Assembly: GCA_020152595.1 (NCBI GenBank)
Contig: JAIGNY010004337.1
Coordinates: forward strand, 1,014,501 to 1,078,500
Reading direction: 5' to 3'
From: Chiridota heheva
Taxonomy: Eukaryota > Echinodermata > Holothuroidea > Apodida > Chiridotidae
DNA: 64,000 nt
Below the pieces are notes generated by a model that worked only from the letters and a program-made list of their open reading frames with translations, ran no database searches and had not been told where the DNA came from. This document shows positions 38,621 to 49,300 of this stretch, piece after piece; positions within the stretch are counted from its first letter, which is position 1, and the number at the start of each line of letters is the position of its first letter. The position numbers and the translations under genes are program-made.

Positions 38621-38989
38621 CAGGCCCCTTTGGTCCTTTTTCATTTTCTTTGCAAAAATGGCATTCTGATTTGTAATCAATGTTCACATGAGAATAATCT
38701 GAAATATAATGAACTGAATTGTGTGCAGCTATCCATGAACCTGAACTGTTTGGCAAGTGCGCGCAGTGTTATTATATCAGATTGTACACAATCCACCAAC
38801 CACGCATGACAATTAACCTATCTTAGGTCATAGTCAATTCTGCAGTGATGCATCATGGATATAGAGTGTATGTGCCGTTATTTCGCCAGATAAACATTTG
38901 TGTAATAAATTCGTTTTAATCAACAAACTATAATCAACATAGGAGTTACTTCATTTGTTCAGAAATGACACTTTATTTTTATATGTTCG

Positions 38990-39190
38990 TCAAACAGTCA
39001 GACCCGTTCGGGCACTTCCCCCCCTTCCCTCATTCACGGGCATGAAAGGGGCAGGGTGCTGATTTGCTGAGGGGCACGTTAACGCGTGATGCGCTGTTTT
39101 TAGCGTGGGGTCCAGGGTCCTCTAAAGACTACAATGTACCTCAGAATGAAACTATTTTACTGATTAAGGACCATTCATGAGCCAAACAGG
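38990..39190 (-). repeat. Dispersed repeat, inverted partner at 60.9-61.1 kb
   Basis: The reverse complement contains ATTGTCCTGTTTGGCTCATG, AATGGTCCTTA, CATTCTGAGGTA, GTGCCCCTCA and CACCCTGCCCC, in the same order as 60938-61130. Confidence 0.65.
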
Positions 39191-39257
39191 ACAATTTTAA
39201 AGAGGTTAACCTCTAAAATGTTTCATAAAAAAAAAATAAGAACATATACTTTTTTCT

Positions 39258-39575
39258 GATGGGCCAGGCCAAAAGGGGCAGGCAAGCCGGGCCAAAGAGG
39301 GGCAGGCTGGGCCAGGCCAAAGATGGGCAGGGCAGGTGGCCAAAGAGGGGCAGGCAGGCCGGGCCAAAGCATGCAGGGCGGACCAAAAGAGGGGCGGGTG
39401 GGCCAAAGAGGGGTAGAGCGGGCCAAAGAGGGGTAGAGCAGGCCAAAGAGGAGCGGGGTGGGCCAAAAGAGGGGCGGGACAGGCCAAAAGAGGGGCGGGA
39501 CAGGCCAAAAGAGGGGCGGGCAGGCTAAAAGAGGGGCAGGCCAAATGGGGCAGGGTGGGCTAAAAGAGGGACGGG
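39258..39575. repeat. ~20-bp GC-rich minisatellite
   Basis: Unit GGCCAAAGAGGGGCGGGC with many variants, strongly purine-rich on the plus strand. Open frames across it on both strands are artefacts. Confidence 0.9.
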
Positions 39576-39579
39576 CCAC

Positions 39580-41170
39580 TTGTCTGAAACAGCAAAGCCA
39601 GGGCAATAAGTCTGAAGGGCAATGTACATCGGTTTGATTGTGTATCAGTGTGAACATGTATAACTGTAACACTTTTTCAAATAGACAAATGTAGTGTACG
39701 TGTTATGATAAAGCAGGAAGGTGTTAATACCTCCGTATATGGAGATTGATCATGTAATAAATGGTGAGGTTTTATCTAAGATCTAAATTGACTTGTATTA
39801 GAAGGGTATATTGGTTTACAAAGTTTATAAAAAAAGTAAAATTATTTAACTTTTTATTTTGAGTCCAAAGAAATATGCAGATACTCAACAAAATCATTTT
39901 CTGATTTTAGTCTGATTTACATTTTTATATTGTAATTTTATTCTAAGAATTAAATCAGTCATATATCTATTGAAGAGATCCTTCCTGCTGGATCAGTTGT
40001 TAGCCACTCATGGGTATGGTTAAGCTAGTGACATTTTTTTTTTAACTTTAAAAGCAACTATTTTTCTGAGAGCTGCTTTTCATAGAAGTATTCTTCCTGA
40101 GAAAAATTAACATATAACAGAGACTAGCTATGACTTGGTAGACTTAAGTACTGTACAACTATAAACACATTGTACTGATCTTCAGAAATTTACAAAATTT
40201 TGTCGAATGTATTCAAAAATGTTGCCACTCGGGCCTTGTAGGTAGGGGGTGCGTGCCTGCTGCTGTTTACCAAACACTACGAAACAGTGATTTTAAGAAA
40301 CAAGACAAGTGAATTAAGAAAAAAGATTAATGTAATTCTTCAAGAAATCTTACTCAAATTTGACAGTTAGCCATACATCATAGCGTGATAGTACAATGAA
40401 AGACAAGAGAATTGAGACAAAAGATGTACATTTTCATATTTTTTTTTTTTATCTTATAGCGAGTTTACTGTTCAGGTTTAATTATTTTTTAGGTTACAAA
40501 ATCCAGATGGAATGATAAGTTTTCGTGCAGACATGGCGAATAGATACATACTTTCAGGGCGTATTTTCTTCAAAAAGATATGAAAATGAGCCAGTGGCAG
40601 ATTTTTGTTGTTGCTATTTTATGTCATTCAAAAGTTGTTTTTCTGGCAATTTGTATTAATTTTTATCTCATTTCTTGAAGAAAATATACTGGTATGACAG
40701 CATGGGATGAAGTGAGGTTAAATAGTGTATTTGTGTTAAGTGAGGTTAAACTGTGTGTGTGGGGAGGGAGGGGGAGGGGGAAATATAAGCAATGCAAAAT
40801 TACCAATGTGTACATGGTTCAATTTTTCTTATATTAGTGAGTGTAAGAATGTCACAATATCTAGGGGAAGGAGTGTCATAATAGGAAAAGAACAAGGGTG
40901 ACAGGATATATCCCTTCTTTCATAGATTGTATGATGTAGTTCATTAGGGGACACTTTCATTTAAACTTGCATAAATTAAGTCTTTAATATTTTGATGTAA
41001 GCTTACAAAGATTGTAATCATACTTGGATACGCATTGTAATACTATGGTGCTGCTGTGAATATAGAAGCAATGCTTAATATATTATAAAATGTTGTGTCC
41101 AGCTTTGATTCTTTTTGTCGTCATGTTTATATGTAAATTTAAATTACCGAAAGGATGCAGGGGATAAGCC
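39580..41170. other. Nothing recognised
   Basis: AT-rich intergenic DNA with a short G-rich patch near 40760. No supported feature. Confidence 0.35.
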
Positions 41171-41177
41171 TCATCAA

Positions 41178-41480
41178 CTCCCCCTCCCTTCCCCAGACCA
41201 CCCCTCCCTTCCCCAGACCACCCCTCCCTTCCCCATACCACCCCTCCCTTCCCCAGACCACCCCCTCCCTTCCCCAGACTACCCCCTCCCTTCACCAGAC
41301 CACCCCTCCCTTCCCCAGACCACCCTCTCCCTTCCCCAGACCACCTACTCCCTTCCCCAGACCACCCACTCCCTTCCCCTGACCACCCCTCCCTTCCCCA
41401 GACCACCACCTCCCTTCCCCAGACCACCACCTCCCTTCCCCAGACCGCCACCTCCCTTCCCCAGACCACCCTCCTTCCCA
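41178..41480. repeat. 21-bp pyrimidine-rich minisatellite, ~14 copies
   Basis: Unit CCCTCCCTTCCCCAGACCAC plus C. One strand is almost pure pyrimidine apart from the AGA, so it can form triplex or other non-B DNA. Confidence 0.93.
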
Positions 41481-42206
41481 CACATGGTGTTGATTCAGCT
41501 CTTAAGAGTGGTTACCAGAGTTCCCATTCTTAAGAACAAATTTTATAACCCAAACTTTAATTTCCATGATTCTTCATGTTAGATACAGTACTCCCCTCAT
41601 GCATTTCACAGACAGAATACCTTGTATTTCTGGTGAAACATCACACCAGCTAAAACTCTTTCCTGGTTGAGTTTGAATGGGTGTATGAAACGGATCAAAA
41701 TAAAAATTGGTCACAATTTGCACCACCACTGCAAAGAATTATGACAATTAATTAGAAAATAATATTTATAAATAAACTTACAAAGGTTGCCCAAAAAATT
41801 CATGACTTGTCCTTCTTTTTAAAACTTTGTTCCAGCAAATCATAACCACAAATTTACTGTAGCAAATAGTGAAACCACTTTATCTTAATTAGAATGACCA
41901 CACAATAAGGACTTCATCCATTGCTAATATGATACTCAGCACCAACTTCCACAACAACTAAGGTTTTCAGAATAAAGAAAATAAAAAAATTGAATCTAGG
42001 AAGGGTATTTGTAATATACCACCTGAAGAAATTTTGAGGGAAAATTGTTTAAATAGTAAAATAATTAAATAAACATTCTTTAAAATACATAAACAATTGT
42101 TAAGAATGTGAGGATGAAGACACAGACTTTCCATTGGATTTTTCAGTAGACTTATTACACCAGTCATTTCTACACAGATAAGACAGAGCTTTACATTTGA
42201 ATATTG

Positions 42207-42250
42207 ACCTTCGTTGTCGTGGTGCCGTTAAGCCCTCATCAAACAAACTA
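42207..42250 (+). mobile_element. Minimal I-group LINE 3' tail
   Basis: Only TTCGTTGTCGTGGTGCCG to the CATCAAACAAAC end remains, about 44 bp. Confidence 0.65.
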
Positions 42251-42540
42251 ACGGAATAAGATTTATGAACGCTCTCTTAACCATTTTGTTTCTTTTGAAG
42301 TCCTCTTTCATATAAGATGGACATGCTCGACCCCTGAACTAATCCTTTAACGGAATAAGATTTCTGAATGCTTTCTTCGCCATTTTGTTTCTTTTGAAGT
42401 CCTCTTTTATATAAGCAGACATGCTTGACCACTGAACTAATTCTTTAACGGAATAAGATTTCTGAATGCTTTCTTCACCATTTTGTTTCTTTTGAAGTCT
42501 TCTTTCATATAAGATGACCCCTGAACTAATCCTTTAAAAC
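42251..42540. repeat. ~100-bp tandem units of a dispersed repeat, 3 copies
   Basis: Unit: CGGAATAAGATTTCTGAATG, CACCATTTTGTTTCTTTTGA, AGTCCTCTTTCATATAAG, CTGAACTAATCCTTTAA. Single copies occur near 22590, 22970, 29500, 33770, 42900 and 48250 in both orientations. Confidence 0.8.
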
Positions 42541-43454
42541 ATTTTCACTTATTTCATAAAAAAAAAGCAGTGTTGTCTTAACATTTACCATTTAAGATCT
42601 ATGGACGGGACAAGTGTAGTGCAACGAAATCCCATCAAAATTATTCAAGGAATATTCCCATAGTCTTTTTTTTTTTTTATATATATTTTTTTTGATGGAG
42701 CACACTTTCAGAGCCAATTTGGTACAATCAGGTTGATATCATATTCCGTTCAGGAGATATGGTCAAAAACCTCAGGCTGACTTCAATACATTTCAAAAAT
42801 GGGAGCGAAAGTTAAAAGAAAATTCCCATTTTATAACCTCAACTTTGTTGAGCTAAAAAAAATCATTCTAATTAGAGGAATAGTTCAGGGGTCAAAAAAG
42901 GTTATCTTACATGGAAGAGGACTTCAAAAGAAGCAAAATGGTGAAGAAAATGCTCAAATACCTTATTAGGTTAAAGGAATATTTCCATGGTTTTTTGTAA
43001 AATTTCGTTTGAAGGAGCATACGTTTAAAAACAATTACGTACAAAAAAACAGGTTGATATCATATTCCGTTCAGAAGATATGAATTTTTAAAGATTTCCT
43101 AATTACATTTAAGAGTTTGTGTACAGTGTGATGAATTCGTGTTTGATGATGTCATAGAGACAATTCCATTGCAAATGTTTACGTATTTCTCTAAATCTTA
43201 ATTGGTTGTTTCTGTATGATTAGAAACAATTTTCCAAAAGTTATTGAAGTAGGGTATATTTGGCAATGTATATAAATACCTAACTTTCAATTTATTTTTC
43301 TAGCAGTTTTTACTAATTAAAAAGGATGATAGATTTTAATGAAATACATCAACTTTGTGGGAGAATGTGTTGCTGTGATGTCATACTGAGCCTTTTCCTA
43401 TTCGTTTAATGGCATGTTTTGTGAACCTTAAAATTTGAATATCTGATAGGAATA

Positions 43455-43665
43455 CATATAACATGGGAATATTCCTAATAAAAGATGGGAATATTCCTTT
43501 AAAAACATGGGAATATTCCTATAAAAACATGGGAATATTCCTTTTTTTAAAACATGAGAATATTCCTATAAAAACATGGGAATATTCCTTTAAAAACATG
43601 AGAATATTCCTATAAAAACATGGGAATATTCCTTTAAAAACATGGGAATATTCCTTTAACATCAT
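43455..43665. repeat. 22-bp minisatellite derived from an element end
   Basis: Unit AAAAACATGGGAATATTCCT plus TT, about 9 copies. It contains the CATGGGAATATTCCTTTAA terminus of the small dispersed element seen at 18.4, 42.65 and 42.98 kb. Confidence 0.85.
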
Positions 43666-44335
43666 TACAAACATTTTCATCATGTTGCTTTTTCTGCTGT
43701 AAATCAAAAAAGGTTCAGAATTAGGATGTCTTGTTTAACCAAAACACTGACAAGAATAGATACAGTAGACATATTTCAGTTTATCAAAAACTATATTATT
43801 TCTTCTCATTTCTTACACCGAACCGAACCCTTAGATAATTGCATTTTAATGACAAATTTTCACCTTTTAAGTTAAATAATACCAGTAGAAAAGAAAATCT
43901 TGCACATACGTCATAGAGACCCTTCAACAAGAAAGAAAAGAACACAATGATCATTACACAATGTTCAGTTCAAAGTAGACAGAGCTGCCAACTTTATGGA
44001 CATTTTTTAAATTAACTTTAAATGAGGTGATACAGTATCAGGGTCCTGTATTATATTACCATCTTTTCTAATTACAAAACCAAAGCTGGCTTAATTACAT
44101 GAGAACCTCCCTTTCAGTTAGTTGACCTACCTCCAGCAGTGAGTGATTAGTTCTGAGGGGTGCCTGCATTCCTTTAAAAGAATTTTGTGACACGTCTATA
44201 ATGCATCGCATTATTTGGTAAATCTAGTGTCAACCAATAAAAGAAACAAATATCATTTTACAATGTCATAACCAATACTTTGTCAAAAATCAATTCGCAA
44301 TCTCATGTTAGACAAGAATACAAGACCAAACTGAT

Positions 44336-44535
44336 CTCCCACCCTCTAACCTCCCCCACCCTCTAACCTTCCCCACCCTCTAACCTCCCCCACCCTCTAA
44401 CCTCCCCCACCCTCTAACCTCCCCCACCCTCTAACCTCTCCCACTCTATACCTCCTCCACCCTCACCCTCTACCTCCCCACCCTCTACCTTCCCCACCCG
44501 CTACCTCACCACTCTATAATTTTCCCCACCCTCTC
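44336..44535. repeat. 17-bp pyrimidine-rich minisatellite
   Basis: Unit CCCACCCTCTAACCTCC, about 11 copies, decaying at the 3' side. Confidence 0.9.
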
Positions 44536-45177
44536 AACCCCACCAACTGTGTGGTCCCAAGGAATTTCAATTACTTCTTTGGTTTGCTGTTGTATTACTC
44601 TATTAATCTTGTCAATAAAACTATATAAACTCTGATATAACTAGGTTGGAATCATAACAGTGAAGAAAGTATTCACACCTTTAGATAGCGGATATTGAAT
44701 ATGAAAGTGTATTCTATAAAAGTGGCTGATATCAGTTCTTAGGAACTTGTAATCCTGCCAAAATAATTATTTGGAAATATTTTTTTGATATTTTTCCTTA
44801 AAATCTGATTGAAAGAAATTGATTTGCACACCATGAAATGATTACAATATGACAACTTGTTAGTACTTCTTCCATTATTCAATGTCGCCGTAAGGTAACA
44901 ATGCTTTGTGTGGGGTCCAGGGGCCCACCTAAGGGCCTCTGGTGGGGTCCAGGGGCGAAGCCCTGGCGGAGGTCCAGGTGGGTAAAGCCCCCTTAAGCTC
45001 TGAGAAATTACGCATTTGAGAGAGATGAAATTAAAATTAAAGCCAATTCGCATGGTGTGATATTAAGGGGCGAAGTTCCAGAAAACTACGGGACATGCAG
45101 GGAATTAGGCACTGGTGTAAGCCAGGATTTTTAAATTTATTTTGTTTATTCATTATTATTTTTTTATTTTTGGGGGG

Positions 45178-45815
45178 AGACATTTTATCTCCCGTACTTA
45201 AAAACAAGACATTTTATCTCCCGTACTTAAACACACAAGACACTTTATCTCCCATACTTGAACACACAAGACACTTTATCTCCTGTACTTGAACACACAA
45301 GACACTTTATCACCTGTACTTGAACACACAAGACATTTTATCTCCCGTACTTGAACACACAAGACACTTTATCTCCTGTACTTAGACACACAAGACATTT
45401 TATTTCCGTACTTGAACACACAAGACATATTATCTCCCATACTAGAACACAAGACATTTTATCTCCCATACTTGAACACAAGACACTTTATCTCCTGTAC
45501 TTGAATACACAAGACACTTTGTCTCCCATACTTGAACAAGCAAGATATTTTAGCTCCCATACTTGAACACACAAGACATTTTATCTCCCATACTTGAACA
45601 CAAGACACTTTATCTCCTGTACTTGAACACACAAGACATTTTATCTCCCGTACTTGAACACAAGACACTTTATCTCCCATACTTGAACACACAAGACATT
45701 TTATCTCCCGTACTTGAACACACAAGACATTTTATTTCCCATACTTGAACACAAGACACTTTATCTCCTGTACTTAAACACACAATACAATTTATCTCCC
45801 ATACTTGAAATATAA
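45178..45815. repeat. 31-bp minisatellite, ~21 copies
   Basis: Unit ACTTGAACACACAAGACACT then TTATCTCCTGT, with 29-bp variants lacking one AC. Located just 3' of the transporter gene. Confidence 0.93.
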
Positions 45816-46205
45816 AACCACAGAAGTTTATCTTGAGATGTAGCTTGTTGTAAACTCCCTGTAAACTTGACCTCACCGAGGTGTTGTGAAGGTGCGAGAG
45901 GTCTGTGAAAAATCATTTATAGCACAAAAGCTTAGTGATCCTGGGTACGAGCTCGGATTGCTATGAGATTGGGCTTAACCAATGTCCATGTATTGCAACT
46001 TTCAATCTCTCCTGAACATGATACTGAAGTAGTCTTCACAGTTCTGTTTGACCTTTAACCCTCTAGTATCATTCAAGACAAAATTGTCTCACCACTGAAA
46101 TATTTCTTTACGACACTATCCTTTCTTCTAACAGCGTGAGCTAAGTTTTTCATACACCCACATTTTAGTATACAGTATTTTCACAAAAGATATTACGTAA
46201 AATTA

Positions 46206-46349
46206 TCAATTACTTCTTTTTCTAAAATTCCTTTCAATTTCTTCCAAGGATTTCCCTTTCGTTTCTGGCACAAACGCAAGGACAAATAAGACTCCAATCA
46301 AGCAGATACCAGCATACGACCAGAATGTTCCCTGCTGGGTAATAGCTTT
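46206..46349 (-). CDS. Transporter last coding exon
   Basis: Acceptor TATGACAG. Reads [35 protein letters not shown] and TGA at 46208-46206. PETKG is the C-terminal signature of the family. Confidence 0.93.
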   Translation of the reverse strand, partial: KAITQQGTFWSYAGICLIGVLFVLAFVPETKGKSLEEIERNFRKRSN

Positions 46350-49300
46350 CTGTCATATAAAGAAAAGGGAAAAAAGGTAGTTAGAATGACCTTTAAAGGG
46401 GTAATGATCATTTATATGACAGTAGACTTTTAAAGGGGCAATGTCATCCAAAACAAATCGCAATTACGGCAGCAAGTGCATGCCATGTATGTATAAATTT
46501 CATCCATGTATTACAAGCACCTGCGTATATTATACAGTGTGCATTTGAAGATTAGGTACATACATGTTGTACCTACAGCAGTCTCTGTATGTGTCGTAAG
46601 ATCATGACAAGGCTGAGTTGAACAGAGCTGTACAAATTCATTCTTAGTTTAATAATGGAGCTATTAACTGAATTTATTTTTCAACTTAGCGTCGTAAATT
46701 TGAAGCAATTTTAGTGCATTTCCGAAAATTACAGTACTAAATGCATGTTACCAATACACACTTGCTTTTTTTGACGTGTACACATTTACTCAAATCCCTA
46801 AACGTTCGCAGCTCTACTATCAACAGCTTATCACGAGAATCTTGAAAGAAAAGATCTATGGAAATTTATCGGCATGTGACAAGTAACATATCACCAAGAG
46901 AGACAGTTACACACCATTTTCAGTGCATCAATACCTAGTTTAAAGGTCATGGATCACTAAAGGTCATGGATCACTAAAGGTCATGGACCATTAAAGGTCA
47001 TAGATCATTAAAGGTCATAGATCACTTAGGGTCATGGATCACTAAAGGTCATCGATCACTGAAGGTCATGGATCATTAAAGGTCATGGATCATTAAAGGT
47101 CATGGATCACTAAAGGTCATGGATCACTAAAGGTCATGGATCACTAAAGGTCATGGATCACTAAAGGTCATGGATCACTAAAGGTCATGGATCACTAAAG
47201 GTCATGGATCACTAAAGGTCATGGATCACTAAAGGTCATGGATCACTAAAGGTCATGGATCATTAAAGGTCATAGATCACTTTAGGTCATGGATCACTTT
47301 AGGTCATGGATCACTAAAGGTCATGGATCACTAAAGGTCATGTATCACTAAAGGTCATGTATCAGTGAAGGTCATGGATCACTAAAGGTCATGGATCACT
47401 AAAGGTCATGGATCACTAAAGGTCATGGATCACTAAAGGTCATGGATCACTAAAGGTCATGGATCACTAAAGGTCATGGATCACTAAAGGTCATGGATCA
47501 CTAAAGGTCATGGATCACTAAAGGTCATGGATCACTAAAGGTCATGGATCACTAAAGGTCATGGATCACTGAAGGTTATGGATCACAAAATATTAAATAG
47601 CAAGAAACCAGCTAGCACTGGAAGTGTCATTCCCAAACACAGACCAAACTTTGTGTTACTCTGTGGCTTTGGTAAAAATAGTTCAACCCAAAAACGTTTA
47701 CGAAACTTATCATCACGTTGCACAATGTGATGAGTCTTACTATTTACTATTTTCATTCAAACCTTGAGAAGAGGGATGATGCACTTCCCCCTACCCCCTC
47801 CCGTCCTCCCCCTCCCTTTTTCTCTACTCTTGCCTCAACATCCAAGAATTATTTGGTTATAATGAATCCAAATAACCAATTGATGGCAGTCTATTTACTA
47901 TTTTCATTCAAACCTTGAAAAGAGGGATAACGAACCCCACCCTCCTTCCCTCCCTTTACCCTTAATTTCTACTTACCTCAACATCCAGGAATTCTTTGGT
48001 TATGATGAATCCAAAAAACCAATTGAAGGCAGTGGCAATTCCAGTGCCTATCCCTCTCCCCTTTGAGGGAAAGATTTCTGACATGATGAGCCACGGGATT
48101 GGACCAAGACCTAGAGAGAATCCGATAATATACACCACCATGCTCACCAATGACAGCCAGCTCAAGTCAGATGGAGCCTCGCTAACTGTTGGAGGAAACG
48201 TTAAAAGAGTCAAATTGGAAAGTCAACTTGTGGTGAAAACAATTTCAAGGATTAATTCAGGGGTCAAGCAAGCTCATCTTACATGAAAATCACAAATGTT
48301 TACACCAAAACCTAATTTTGATTAATCTACCTATTATGCTGTTTGCAGTTCATCAATATAAAAAAACGCCAGCAGGTACACTACTTGCTGGGTCTACTAA
48401 CTGTGGTGTAGCGGTTATCATACATGTCTACAGACCACCAGGCCATGGGTTCAAGCCTGGGTTGGATAGACACGCCAGTGCACCACAACTGGTTATCAAA
48501 AGCCATGGACATTGACTTGGTTGTCGATGTTATGTCTGTCCGTACGCCGTACCTGTGTTCTTGTCCGGGTCGTATTGGGCGTTTCGTGATATCATTGTTA
48601 CTATCATAACCGAATACGCAGGCGACGACCCCGTTAATGTAATTGTGTGTTCATTTGTCGGGGCACTACTTGCTGTATTGATTTCTCTATTATTTACATT
48701 GGAAGTGCCCTAATGCCCATGTTGCATGTATTTGATCACTTTCTTTTCAAAATTACCTGTTTTGAAAATGGACTAAACCAAATAATCATTGTCGTGCAAT
48801 AACAGCATTTGATGCACGGGTCATAACAATGCAAGTGCTGATCAATTTCATTGCTATTTGTTTTTATGTGGTTATCAAATGATCAATTTCATTGCTACTT
48901 GTTTTTATGTGGTTATCAAATGATCAATTTCATTGCTACTGTACTTGTTTTTATGTGCTTATCAAATGATCAATTTCATTGCTACTTGTTTTTATGTGGT
49001 TATCAAATGATCAATTTCATTGCTACTTGTTTTTATGTGGTTATCAAATGATCAATTTCATTGCTACTGTACTTGTTTTTATGTGGTTATCAAATGATCA
49101 ATTTCATTGCTACTTGTTTTTATGTGGTTATCAAATAATCAATTTCATTGCTACTTGTTTTTATGTGGTTATCAAATGATCAATTTCATTGCTACTTGTT
49201 TTTATGTGGTTATCAAATGATCAATTTCATTGCTACTTGTTTTTATGTGGTTATCTAATGATCAATTTCATTGCTACTTTACTTGTTTTTATGTGGTTAT

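Noticed and set aside
41083-41582. Glycine/tryptophan-rich and proline-rich open frames on both strands
   Set aside because: Simple consequence of the 21-bp CCCTCCCTTCCCCAGACCAC minisatellite.
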